Below, piece by piece: positions 1 to 9,000 of a stretch of 21,141 nt of DNA (position 1 is the stretch's first letter; every line of letters starts with the position of its first letter). A program made the translations under genes and the position numbers. The notes beneath the pieces were generated by a model. That model had not been told where the DNA came from and searched no databases. It saw only the letters and a program-made list of their open reading frames with translations. Source of the stretch: CAKSQF01 sp051867915. GTDB lineage: Bacteria; Bacillota; Clostridia; Oscillospirales; CAG-272. The stretch lies in assembly GCA_051867915.1 (NCBI GenBank), contig JBJDZJ010000035.1, positions 1 through 21,141 on the forward strand. Direction: 5' to 3'.

Positions 1-211
1 AGTGATTTCCGTTGCCAATGCGAACAATATGATCGTTGTAAAAACCTATTCCGGTATGGCTCAAGCGGCTGCAGCCGCCATTGACGCCCTGCTCGGGAAT
101 GCTCTGCTCGGATGTATTGCGGGCGACGACACCATATTTGCCGTTGCACATTCCGGCGGTGACGCTCTTGCCATTGTCAAACAGATCAAGGATCGGCTGG
201 GTCTTGCCTGA
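1..211 (+). CDS. argR: Arginine repressor ArgR, C-terminal part (5' end outside window)
   Basis: Only the last 69 codons are visible and the reading frame runs off the left edge, so the N-terminal winged-helix DNA-binding domain is missing from view. The visible part matches the ArgR oligomerisation and arginine-binding domain: a GMAQAAAAAID segment followed by the family hallmark IAGDDTIF, where the paired aspartates contact L-arginine, and a C-terminal helix ending in KQIKDRLGLA. In this family the protein forms hexamers that repress arginine biosynthesis and activate catabolism when arginine is bound. It lies 23 bp ahead of recN, the classical argR-recN pairing of Firmicutes, which supports the assignment. 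The GTG at position 2 is an internal codon, not a start. Confidence 0.9.
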   Translation, partial: VISVANANNMIVVKTYSGMAQAAAAAIDALLGNALLGCIAGDDTIFAVAHSGGDALAIVKQIKDRLGLA

Positions 212-234
212 TCTGTAAGAAAGGAGGGGGAACC

Positions 235-1932
235 ATGCTTTCCTCCCTGCATATCGAAAATATAGCGGTCATTCGCTCGCTGGATGTGGATTTTTCCCGA
301 GGCTTTACGGTGATGACCGGAGAAACCGGCGCCGGTAAATCCATTATTATCGACTCTATCGGGCTGATTCTGGGTTCCAGGACAAGCAGGGAACTGATCC
401 GGACCGGAGAAAATTCCGCCATGGTCAGCGCACTGTTTACCGATCTGCCCGAACGCACCATATCGGCACTGTCCGAACTGGGTGTTTCTCCCGATGAAGA
501 CGGATGCCTGTATCTCCAGCGCACCGTCAGTCAGGACGGCAGATCGTCCACGAAGCTGTGCGGACGGTCGATTCCGCTGTCCCTTCAGCGGGAGGTCGGC
601 GCCCTTCTGGTCAATATCCACGGTCAGCACGAGAATCAGGCACTGCTTAGTCAGAGCAGTCACCTTGGGATTCTGGACCGATACGGGAAGTGTCAGGAGC
701 TTGCCGATGCCTATCGGGCAGAATATCGGAAAATGAACGATGCCAAAAGCAAAATGGAATCCATTCTCCGGGATGAGCGGGAAAAACAGCAGAGACTGGA
801 TATGCTCCGCTTCCAGATCAACGATATTGAATCGGCGAAGCTCAAAGTCGGCGAGGAAGAGAATCTGACTGCCGAAAAGAAGTTGCTTCAGAATGCAAAA
901 CTGCTGACAAAGCAGGTGAGCACCATCTATCGCGCCCTGTACAAGAATGATAAGGGAATGTCTGCGTGGCGGATGCTGGAAATCGCCAGAAAATCGCTGG
1001 ATGAGCTTCCGGATGTCTTTCCAAAGGCCTCCGAATATTCGGATAAGCTCTATGATATGCAGTATGAGCTTGCTTCCATTGCAGAGGCGGTGTCCGATCT
1101 TCTGCCGGGAAGCGGGGAAAATCCCGAAAAGAGGCTGTCCGAAATCGAGGACCGTCTGGATGACATTCGTCGGTTGGAACGCAAATACGGAAGCACGGTC
1201 GACGAGGTTCTTTCCTTTTTGGAGAACGCCAAGAAGGAACAGGACGAAATCCTTCTCTCCGATGAAAAAGCAAAGGAATATGGAGCTCTCTACGAAAAAT
1301 ACCGTTCCGATGCTGCTGAACTTGCCCAAAAACTGTCGGAAGTCCGGAAAAATGCTGCGTCGGAACTGTCGGAACGGATCTGCGACCAGCTTGTCTATCT
1401 GGATATGAACAAGGTCTCCTTTGCCTGCAAGGTTGCAAGGCGGGGTCAGGACGGCGGCGATGCTCTCGGAAAGGACGGTCTGGACGATGTGGAATTCCTG
1501 ATTTCCACCAATCCGGGAGAGCCATTGAAGCCCCTTGCCAAGATTGCATCGGGCGGTGAATTGTCCCGAATCATGCTGGCGATCAAGTGTGTACTGACCG
1601 ATTGCGAGGGAATCCCCACGATCATCTTTGATGAGATTGACACCGGCGTATCGGGCAAAACCTCCCAGAAGATCGGAATCAAGCTCCGGGAGCTTGCAAA
1701 AGGACCGCAGGTCTTTTGCATTACCCACTCGGCTCAGGTTGCCGCTAACGCCGATACCCATTTCAAGATCGTCAAGAGTGAGGAAGACGGTCGTTCGGTC
1801 ACTACTCTGACCCGACTGGGCGATTCTCAGAGGGCAGAGGAACTGTCCCGGATCATGGGTGGCGTAGAAGAATCAAAGTCAATCTATGAAAGTGCATTGG
1901 AAATGCTTCGGAATGCCAATAAAAACGGCTGA
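235..1932 (+). CDS. recN: DNA repair protein RecN
   Basis: RecN is an SMC-like ATPase that acts early in recombinational repair of double-strand breaks. The 565-residue length is normal for the family. The N-terminal half-ATPase carries Walker A GETGAGKS at residues 29-36. A long charged heptad-like region between roughly residues 150 and 370 is the antiparallel coiled coil. The C-terminal half-ATPase has the ABC signature SGGELS at 439-444 and Walker B IIFDEIDTG with D466 and E467 as the metal and catalytic acids, followed by an H-loop region containing FCITHSAQVAA. A very strong SD (AGGAGGGGG) sits just upstream of the ATG. It follows argR by 23 bp and probably shares its transcript. Confidence 0.97.
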   Translation: MLSSLHIENIAVIRSLDVDFSRGFTVMTGETGAGKSIIIDSIGLILGSRTSRELIRTGENSAMVSALFTDLPERTISALSELGVSPDEDGCLYLQRTVSQDGRSSTKLCGRSIPLSLQREVGALLVNIHGQHENQALLSQSSHLGILDRYGKCQELADAYRAEYRKMNDAKSKMESILRDEREKQQRLDMLRFQINDIESAKLKVGEEENLTAEKKLLQNAKLLTKQVSTIYRALYKNDKGMSAWRMLEIARKSLDELPDVFPKASEYSDKLYDMQYELASIAEAVSDLLPGSGENPEKRLSEIEDRLDDIRRLERKYGSTVDEVLSFLENAKKEQDEILLSDEKAKEYGALYEKYRSDAAELAQKLSEVRKNAASELSERICDQLVYLDMNKVSFACKVARRGQDGGDALGKDGLDDVEFLISTNPGEPLKPLAKIASGGELSRIMLAIKCVLTDCEGIPTIIFDEIDTGVSGKTSQKIGIKLRELAKGPQVFCITHSAQVAANADTHFKIVKSEEDGRSVTTLTRLGDSQRAEELSRIMGGVEESKSIYESALEMLRNANKNG

Positions 1933-1981
1933 TCGAATGAATATAATCTATTAAACTGATCTATTTGAAAGGAACGAAAAA

Positions 1982-3208
1982 ATGACACTTTATGAAGAAC
2001 TGGTTGCCAGAGGACTGATCGCTCAGGTTACCAATGAGGATGAAATCAAGGAAATGATCAACAACGGCAAGGCCACCTTCTACATCGGCTTTGACTGTAC
2101 CGCAGACAGTCTGACGGCAGGACATTTTATGGCTCTGACCCTGATGAAGCGTCTGCAAATGGCGGGCAATAAGCCCATCGCCCTGATCGGCGGCGGTACC
2201 ACCATGATCGGCGATCCCTCCGGCAGAACCGACATGCGGAAAATGCTGACCAAGGAGGATATCGACCACAATGCGCAGTGCTTCAAGCGTCAGATGGAGA
2301 GATTCATCGAGTTCGGCGAGGGCAAGGCAACCATGCTGAACAATGCAGATTGGCTCCTGAAGCTGAACTATGTGGAACTGCTTCGTGAAGTGGGCGCCTG
2401 CTTCTCGGTCAACAATATGCTCCGTGCCGAGTGCTACAAGCAGAGGATGGAGAAGGGTCTTTCCTTCCTGGAATTCAACTATATGATTATGCAGTCCTAC
2501 GACTTCTACTATCTGTTCAAGAATTACGGCTGTAATATGGAGTTCGGCGGCGACGATCAGTGGTCCAATATGCTGGGCGGTACCGAACTGATCCGCCGGA
2601 AGCTGGGTAAGGATGCCCATGCCATGACCATCACCCTGCTTACCGATTCCCAGGGCAAGAAAATGGGCAAAACTGCGGGAAATGCCGTATGGCTGGATCC
2701 CAACAAGACCTCTCCCTACGATTTCTTCCAGTACTGGCGGAATGTGGACGATGCCGATGTGATGAAGTGTATTCGTATGCTCACCTTCCTGCCCATGGAT
2801 CAGATTGAAGAAATGAGCCATTGGAAGGATCAGCAGCTCAATAAGGCGAAGGAAATCCTTGCCTATGAGCTGACCGAGATGGTTCACGGCAAGGAAGAGG
2901 CAGACAAGGCTCTTGCCAGTGCAAAAAGTCTGTTTGCAGGCGGCGGGGTGTCCGACGATATGCCGACGACGACCCTCTCTTCCGATCGTTTTACCGACGG
3001 AGCGATCAGCGTTATTGATCTTCTGGTTGCCGCAGGGCTTGCCGCATCGAAGGCAGAGGCACGCCGTCTGATCCAGCAGGGCGGAATCTCCCTGTGCGAC
3101 GAAAAGGTTACCGATATCGCCAAAACGATTGACACTGCATATTTTGAAGAAAGAGATGTCATTATAAAGAAGGGTAAAAAGGTTTACCATCGTTTTGTCA
3201 TCGGATAA
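1982..3208 (+). CDS. tyrS: Tyrosine--tRNA ligase
   Basis: This enzyme activates tyrosine with ATP and charges tRNA-Tyr in the cytoplasm. The 408-residue length is normal for a bacterial class I TyrS. The N-terminal Rossmann domain shows FYIGFDCTADSL followed by an AGHF variant of the HIGH motif at residues 46-49 and then IGGGTTMIGDPSGR. QYDFYYL-like and GGDDQWSN segments form the tyrosine and ATP pocket. The second signature is KMGKT at 227-231, the KFGKT-type variant of KMSKS seen in many Firmicutes. From about residue 342 there is an S4 RNA-binding domain (IDLLVAAGLAASKAEARRLIQQGG). An AAAGGA SD precedes the ATG. No obvious tyrosine T-box leader fits in the 49-bp gap after recN, so it may be read from upstream; a TATAAT at 1942-1947 lacks a good -35. 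Confidence 0.97.
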   Translation: MTLYEELVARGLIAQVTNEDEIKEMINNGKATFYIGFDCTADSLTAGHFMALTLMKRLQMAGNKPIALIGGGTTMIGDPSGRTDMRKMLTKEDIDHNAQCFKRQMERFIEFGEGKATMLNNADWLLKLNYVELLREVGACFSVNNMLRAECYKQRMEKGLSFLEFNYMIMQSYDFYYLFKNYGCNMEFGGDDQWSNMLGGTELIRRKLGKDAHAMTITLLTDSQGKKMGKTAGNAVWLDPNKTSPYDFFQYWRNVDDADVMKCIRMLTFLPMDQIEEMSHWKDQQLNKAKEILAYELTEMVHGKEEADKALASAKSLFAGGGVSDDMPTTTLSSDRFTDGAISVIDLLVAAGLAASKAEARRLIQQGGISLCDEKVTDIAKTIDTAYFEERDVIIKKGKKVYHRFVIG

Positions 3209-3222
3209 CGGAGGGATCTGAT

Positions 3223-4155
3223 TTGACCGATTTGACAGAGTATCACGCAGTTCTTCATCAAATGGAGGCAGACGGCAGTCTTGAAATCCGTAAAAGGGCT
3301 CTTTTGTCCGAATATACTTCCTTCAGAATCGGCGGACCTGCCGACGATCTGATTCTTCCCAAATCGACGGATGCGCTTGTCCGTGTCCTATCGGCATTGA
3401 GGGAGTACGGTATTCGTCATTTGATTCTCGGAAACGGGTCCAATGTCCTGTTTTCAGACAGGGGCTATCGGGGAACCGTAGTTCTGACAACTGCTCTCAG
3501 AAGCTACACGGTTGAAGGAACGAAAATTCATACCGACTGCGGGGTTCCGTTGGGCGCACTGGCGGTGGCGGCGGCATCAGCAGGGCTGACAGGACTGGAA
3601 TTTGCCTACGGAATTCCCGGAACGCTGGGAGGTGCCGTCTATATGAATGCCGGTGCATACGGTGGCGAAATCGCCGATGTTCTGGAAAAAAGCACCTCTC
3701 TTGAAACAGACGGTCGGATCTGCGAGAGATATTCGCACGAACATGACTTCGGATATCGGAGCAGTGTCTTTCAGACATCAGGAGGAACGGTACTGTCTGC
3801 CACGCTGTCGCTTCAAAAGGGCGATCCTGCGGAAATTCACGGGAAGATGAAGGATTTTATGTCCAGACGGCAGGAAAAACAGCCTTTGGAATATCCCAGC
3901 GCCGGTTCCACCTTCAAGCGGTATCCCGGATACTACACGGGAAAGCTCATTGAAGACGCAGGACTGAAGGGCTATTGTGTCGGCGGTGCGAAGGTTTCCG
4001 AAAAACACGCAGGATTTGTCATCAATACGGGCGGCGCTACCTGTGCGGATGTTCTCGCCCTGATCAGGCATATTCAGAATACCGTCTGTGAAAAATTCGG
4101 AATCATGCCGGAATGCGAGGTCCGAATCATTCCCGAGACGGATGATTTCCGATAA
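3223..4155 (+). CDS. murB: UDP-N-acetylenolpyruvoylglucosamine reductase MurB
   Basis: MurB is a cytoplasmic FAD enzyme that reduces UDP-GlcNAc-enolpyruvate to UDP-MurNAc with NADPH, the second committed step of peptidoglycan synthesis. The 310-residue length fits the family. The FAD-binding half shows LGNGSNVLFSDRGYRG and YGIPGTLGGAVYMNAGAYGGE. The C-terminal half has YPSAGSTFKR, where the serine of GST is the expected proton donor, then LIEDAGLKG, the glycine-rich VGGAKVSEKHAGFVIN, and a terminal PECEVRIIPE containing the conserved glutamate region. The start is TTG at 3223, supported by GGAGGG at 3210-3215 with 7-nt spacing and by 14 bp to the tyrS stop. Close spacing suggests co-transcription with tyrS and rapZ. 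Confidence 0.96.
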   Translation: MTDLTEYHAVLHQMEADGSLEIRKRALLSEYTSFRIGGPADDLILPKSTDALVRVLSALREYGIRHLILGNGSNVLFSDRGYRGTVVLTTALRSYTVEGTKIHTDCGVPLGALAVAAASAGLTGLEFAYGIPGTLGGAVYMNAGAYGGEIADVLEKSTSLETDGRICERYSHEHDFGYRSSVFQTSGGTVLSATLSLQKGDPAEIHGKMKDFMSRRQEKQPLEYPSAGSTFKRYPGYYTGKLIEDAGLKGYCVGGAKVSEKHAGFVINTGGATCADVLALIRHIQNTVCEKFGIMPECEVRIIPETDDFR

Positions 4156-4176
4156 CCGTATCAATTGACATCAAAA

Positions 4177-4209
4177 CGAAGCGGCCCGCCTGCGATTCGG
4201 GCTGCTTCG
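4177..4209 (+). promoter_or_regulatory. GC-rich hairpin directly upstream of the rapZ SD
   Basis: The arms CGAAGCGGCCCG (4177-4188) and CGGGCTGCTTCG (4198-4209) pair over 12 bp with one G-U wobble and a 9-nt loop. There is no U-run; the purine-rich rapZ SD (AAAGGA, 4211-4216) begins two nucleotides later. It is therefore unlikely to be a terminator and may be an mRNA structure for processing, stability or translation control of rapZ within the operon. Confidence 0.55.
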
Positions 4210-4227
4210 GAAAGGAATTACATCAAA

Positions 4228-5094
4228 ATGGACATACTAATTGTGACCGGAATGTCCGGAGCAGGAAAGAAAACGGTACAAAATCATCTGGAGGATCTGG
4301 GATATTTCTGCGTAGACAATATGCCTGTTACTTTGATCGAGCGTTTTTTTGAAATTTATGAAAAGAATCCGGAGAAGAATCAACGGGTCTCCTTTACTTT
4401 GGATGTCCGTACAGGCGACGATCCCGAGAGGCTTCTGGATGTGATCCGGGAGATCCGGAAAAAGAGCCCGGTTCATACCTGTCGGATTCTTTATCTGGAT
4501 GCGGCTGACGATGTGATTATTAAACGGTATAAGGAAACCCGTCATGTTCATCCGTTGGTTCGTACCCGTGAGATCACGCTGGAAAGGGCACTGGTTATCG
4601 AAAGAGAGATGCTTTCCGGCATTAAGGATCACGCCGATTTTCTGATTGATACCTCCGATCTTCGCCCTGCGGATCTGAAAAAACAGCTGACCGATCTTTT
4701 GCTCAAGCAGGACAGCGAGGATTTTCTGGTCAGTATCATTTCCTTTGGATACAAATACGGATGTCCTCACGATCTGGATCTGATGTTTGATGTCCGATGC
4801 TTCCCCAATCCCTTCTATATTCCCGAGCTGAAAAGCCATACCGGACTTGAGGAATGCGTCAACAATTATGTCTTTTCGTTTTCAGAAACCGGGATTTTTC
4901 TGGAAAAGCTCAATGATCTGATTGATTATCTGATTCCGCTGTATAGAAAAGAAGGGAAGTCCATGCTGACCATCGGAATCGGCTGTACCGGCGGAAAGCA
5001 TCGGTCTGTCTCTATTGCTCAGGCCCTGTCCGATCATTTTCGAACCGCTCTGCATATAAATCCCGTGGTTCTTCATCGGGATATTACCAAATAA
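4228..5094 (+). CDS. rapZ: RapZ/YvcJ-family nucleotide-binding protein
   Basis: RapZ (YvcJ in Bacillus) is a P-loop protein linked to control of cell-wall amino-sugar metabolism. Gram-positive homologues bind and hydrolyse ATP/GTP. From the ATG at 4228 it has 288 residues, the usual length, opening with the family-typical DILIVTGMSGAG. An in-frame TTG at 4165 would add 21 atypical residues and lacks an SD, whereas 4228 has AAAGGA at 4211-4216. The N-terminal domain has LEDLGYFCVDNMP and TRHVHPL. The C-terminal domain carries IGIGCTGGKHRSV around residues 250-260, the conserved signature in this family. The P-loop reads GMSGAGKKT at residues 8-16, so the residue after the lysine is K15 rather than Ser/Thr. 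murB lies upstream and whiA immediately downstream, but yvcK is missing from between them. Confidence 0.94.
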   Translation: MDILIVTGMSGAGKKTVQNHLEDLGYFCVDNMPVTLIERFFEIYEKNPEKNQRVSFTLDVRTGDDPERLLDVIREIRKKSPVHTCRILYLDAADDVIIKRYKETRHVHPLVRTREITLERALVIEREMLSGIKDHADFLIDTSDLRPADLKKQLTDLLLKQDSEDFLVSIISFGYKYGCPHDLDLMFDVRCFPNPFYIPELKSHTGLEECVNNYVFSFSETGIFLEKLNDLIDYLIPLYRKEGKSMLTIGIGCTGGKHRSVSIAQALSDHFRTALHINPVVLHRDITK

Positions 5095-5122
5095 AACCGT
5101 CTGAATAAGAGGAGGTAGCGGA

Positions 5123-6046
5123 ATGTCCTTTTCGTTGGATACCAAAGTCGGTCTCTGTCAGATTCCGGTAAAACCGTTTTGCTGCAAAAAGTCCCTTCTG
5201 TACGGTCTATTGTACGCTCAATCCGACATAAAAGCGCAAAATATTCGCTTTTCCACCGATCTGGAGAAAATTTCTCAGTTGTTTTCATCATTGATGCGCT
5301 CACTGTTCAAATCCGACGCTGTTTTCGAAGAAACACGGAAACTGACCCGTCGCCGAACGCCCATTGTCGGATACCGTTATCTTCCTCCGGACGGGGAAGA
5401 ACTTGACAGAATCGTCAAATCCTTTTCATTTGATGAACCTTTGCCTTCGGACGGTCTTTTTGTATGCGAAAATTGCAGAAAGCATTTTCTGCGCGGACTT
5501 TTTCTGTCCGCAGGAACCATTGTGAAGCCAGAGAGCGGCTATCATATGGAGTTTTCGGTCTCCGATTCCGGACGCTGTCAGGCTCTTTGCTCCTTTTTGT
5601 CTGAGCAGGGAGTTCCTGCCAAGCTGACCCAAAGACGGGGTGTCACCGCACTTTACATAAAGGAAAGCGAAGTTATCGAGGATTTTCTGACTCTGATCGG
5701 CGCACCGCAGGCGGCTCTGTCCATCATGGAAATGAAGATCATGCGGGATATCCGCAACAATGAAAACCGCCGCAACAACTGCGATACGGCCAATATCTAT
5801 AAATCGACCGGAGCGGCGATTCAGCAGGTCCATGCCATCAAGAAACTGTCCGAATCCGGGCAACTGTCCGGTCTGCCCAAGCCGCTTCAGGAAACGGCAG
5901 TTCTTCGCCTGCAAAATCCCGAGATTTCCATGAGCGAACTGGCGGCTCTTCATGATCCGCCCATTACGAAATCCGGGGTCAGTCATCGGCTTGCCAAAAT
6001 CATGGAAATCTGTCGAAATCCGGAGCAATCTGACAATTCGGATTGA
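5123..6046 (+). CDS. whiA: DNA-binding protein WhiA
   Basis: WhiA is a conserved Gram-positive DNA-binding protein. It is a sporulation and division regulator in Streptomyces and affects division and chromosome segregation in Bacillus. The 307-residue protein begins MSFSLDTK and shows the degenerate LAGLIDADG homing-endonuclease-like fold (FLRGLFLSAGTI around residue 130, and YHMEFSVSD). It continues with NENRRNNCDTANIYKST and a C-terminal helix-turn-helix with the typical PPITKSGVSHRLAKI. Strong SD AGGAGG precedes the ATG. It lies 28 bp after rapZ and 24 bp before dnaE. The rapZ neighbour is classical, whereas dnaE directly downstream instead of crh or other genes is a lineage-specific arrangement. 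Confidence 0.95.
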   Translation: MSFSLDTKVGLCQIPVKPFCCKKSLLYGLLYAQSDIKAQNIRFSTDLEKISQLFSSLMRSLFKSDAVFEETRKLTRRRTPIVGYRYLPPDGEELDRIVKSFSFDEPLPSDGLFVCENCRKHFLRGLFLSAGTIVKPESGYHMEFSVSDSGRCQALCSFLSEQGVPAKLTQRRGVTALYIKESEVIEDFLTLIGAPQAALSIMEMKIMRDIRNNENRRNNCDTANIYKSTGAAIQQVHAIKKLSESGQLSGLPKPLQETAVLRLQNPEISMSELAALHDPPITKSGVSHRLAKIMEICRNPEQSDNSD

Positions 6047-6070
6047 TGAAAGAAAAGGAAGGTAAAAGCA

Positions 6071-9000
6071 ATGGTGGATTTTGTACATCTGCACCTGCAC
6101 AGCGAATTCAGTCTGCTGGACGGTGCCTGCAAGGTCAAAGAGATTCCCAAAGCCGCCAAGGCTCTGGGTCAGTCTGCCGTTGCCATCACCGATCACGGCG
6201 TCATGTACGGCGTTGTGGATTTCTATAAAGCGTGTAAGGAAGAAGGAGTCAAGCCGATCATCGGATGTGAGGTCTATCTTGCCGAGGGAAGCCGGACCGA
6301 TCATGTTCGCACCGCTCCATATTTCAATACGCATCTTGTCCTGTTGGTGGAAAACGAAATCGGATACCGGAATCTGATCTATATGGTGTCCAAATCTTTC
6401 ACCGACGGCTTTTATGTAAAACCCCGGGTGGATCTTGATCTGCTTCGGGAACACAGTGAGGGTCTGATCTGCCTGTCCGGCTGTCTTGCCGGAAGAATTG
6501 CCAGATCTGTCGTTTTGGGCGATACCGACGAGGCGGAGCGCTTTGCCGATACGCTCTACGGCATTTTCGGAAAAGATCATTTTTATCTGGAGCTTCAGGA
6601 TCACGGAATCGAGAATCAGAAGACGGTCAACGAAACCTTGGCAAAACTGTCGGCAGAGAAGGGATATCCCCTTGTCGCCACCAATGACGCTCATTATCTG
6701 ACCAAATCGGACAGCTACCTTCATTCGGTTCTCATGTGCATCCAGACCGGAAACCGGATCACCGACGGCAAGCCCTTCGGATTTGAAACCGATGAATTTT
6801 ATCTCAAATCAGGGGATGAAATGGCGTCTCTGCTTGGGAATTACCCCGATGCTATAGCCAATACCCTGAAAATTGCAGAGCGGTGTCATTTTGATTTTTC
6901 CTTTGGAAAAACCGTTCTTCCTGCATATACCTGTCCGGACGGTATGACGCCCAAGGCCTATCTGCAAAAGCTGGCTAAAGAGGGACTGGAGCAGAAAATC
7001 GCCGACGGCTCCATCGTTTTTGACGAAGAACACAGCTATGATGTCTATAAGTCCCGCATGATCTATGAACTTCTGATTATCGGGAAAATGGGCTACGATC
7101 AGTACTATCTGATTGTCTGGGATTTCATCCATCATGCAAAAAAGATGGGGATTCCCGTGGGGCCGGGCAGAGGATCGGGCGCAGGCTCTCTGATTGCCTA
7201 TCTGATCGGCATCACCGAAATCGACTCCATCAAATACGATCTTCTTTTCGAGCGTTTTCTCAACCCCGAGCGGGTTTCCATGCCCGATTTTGACACCGAT
7301 TTCTGCTATAACCGCCGTGAAGAGGTCATTGCCTATGTGGCGGAAAAATACGGCTCCGATCATGTGGCACAGATCACCACCTTCGGAACGCTTGCCGCCC
7401 GCGGTGCGGTACGGGATGTGGGTAAGGCGCTGGGACTTCCCTTCAATGAAGTGGATGAGGTTGCCAAACTGATACCGCAGAAGCCTGGCATTACTCTTGC
7501 GGATGCCATGAAGATTCCCGAACTGTCCCGATTGGCAGAGAGCAGGGAATCCATTCGGAAACTGCTGGATGTTTCTCTGAAGCTGGAGGGAATGCCCCGC
7601 CATGCTTCCACTCATGCGGCAGGCGTGGTGATTACCAAGGATCCCATCTATTCCTATGTTCCCCTGTCTACCAACGGCGACACAACCGTAACCCAGTTCG
7701 ACATGGATACCATTGCTTCGCTGGGACTGCTGAAATTTGACTTTTTGGCTTTGCGATACCTGACGATTCTGTCGGACGCCGAGCGGGAAATACGGAAGAG
7801 TGTGCCTGATTTTTCGGTATCGGCAATTCCGTCGGACGATCCCGAAACCTATGTGCTTCTGGCGTCAGGAAAGACGGACGGACTCTTTCAGCTGGAATCT
7901 GCCGGAATGCGCAGACTTCTGGTCAATCTTCATCCCACCCGTCTTGAGGACATCATGGTCGCCATTGCCCTCTACCGACCGGGACCCATGGATTCGATCC
8001 CCAAATATCTGGAAAACAGACAACATCCCGAGAAGCTGACCTATTCCATACCGGTACTTTCCGAGATTCTGGACTCTACCTGCGGCTGCATCATTTATCA
8101 GGAGCAGGTCATGCAGATCTGTCGGAAAGTCGCGGGATTCTCCTATGGAAGGGCTGATATTATCCGAAAGGCGATGTCCAAGAAGAAGGGCGATCTTCTG
8201 GAAAACGAGCGTACCGCCTTTCTGACGGGTGCCAAGCACAATCTGATTGACGAATCGGCTGCCAATGAGCTTTTCGAGGAGATGGCGGGATTTGCCAAAT
8301 ACGCCTTCAATAAAAGCCACGCCGCCGCCTATTCTGTGGTCAGTTACCGAACGGCCTATCTGAAGGCTCACTATCCCGCTCCCTTCTTTGCCGCCCTTCT
8401 GACCTCGGTCATCGGTGACACCAATAAGACGGCAATCTATGTTGCGGAATGTCAGCGGCTGGGAATACGGATTCTGCCTCCGGACATCAACGAGAGTGAA
8501 AACACCTTTACGGTTTCCGGTACGAATATCCGATACGGACTGACTGGAATCCGTTCTGTGGGAGACGGCTTTGTTCTGAAACTCATTGAGGAGCGAAGGA
8601 ATGGTGCCTTCCGATCCTTTGTGGATTTTTGCAGGCGTATGATCGCCGTGGAACTGTCAAAGATGCAGCTTCAGGCATTGATCAGTGTGGGCGCATTTGA
8701 CAGTCTTGGGATTCATCGCGCCAAACTGCTTTCCTCCTATGAGACCGTCTACGAGCGTGAGTCATCGGGATATAAGCGTTCGGAAGGGGGGCAGACCGAT
8801 CTGCTGGCAGAGCTCGGCGAACCGTCCGACAGCTTCGATTATCCCGATATTCCCGATTTGACTGCCGGGCAAAAACTGACCCTTGAAAAGACCAATATCG
8901 GTGTCTATCTGTCCGGAAGTCTGTTGGATGACTATTCTTCCCATGAAAAATCCATTCAGAAGGTTGCAATAGCCGATCTGCTGGCAGCTTTTGATGAGGA

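Noticed and set aside
61..1761. Long minus-strand ORF (566 codons) opposite recN
   Set aside because: recN on the plus strand has complete, ordered motifs and a strong SD; the antisense frame shows no recognisable domain and arises from codon bias.
1942..1947. TATAAT upstream of tyrS as a promoter
   Set aside because: No acceptable -35 is found at 16-18 bp spacing, so it is noted but not called.
4165..4227. Upstream TTG start for rapZ
   Set aside because: It has no SD, adds 21 residues unlike the family and runs through the hairpin; the ATG at 4228 has an SD and the family N-terminus.
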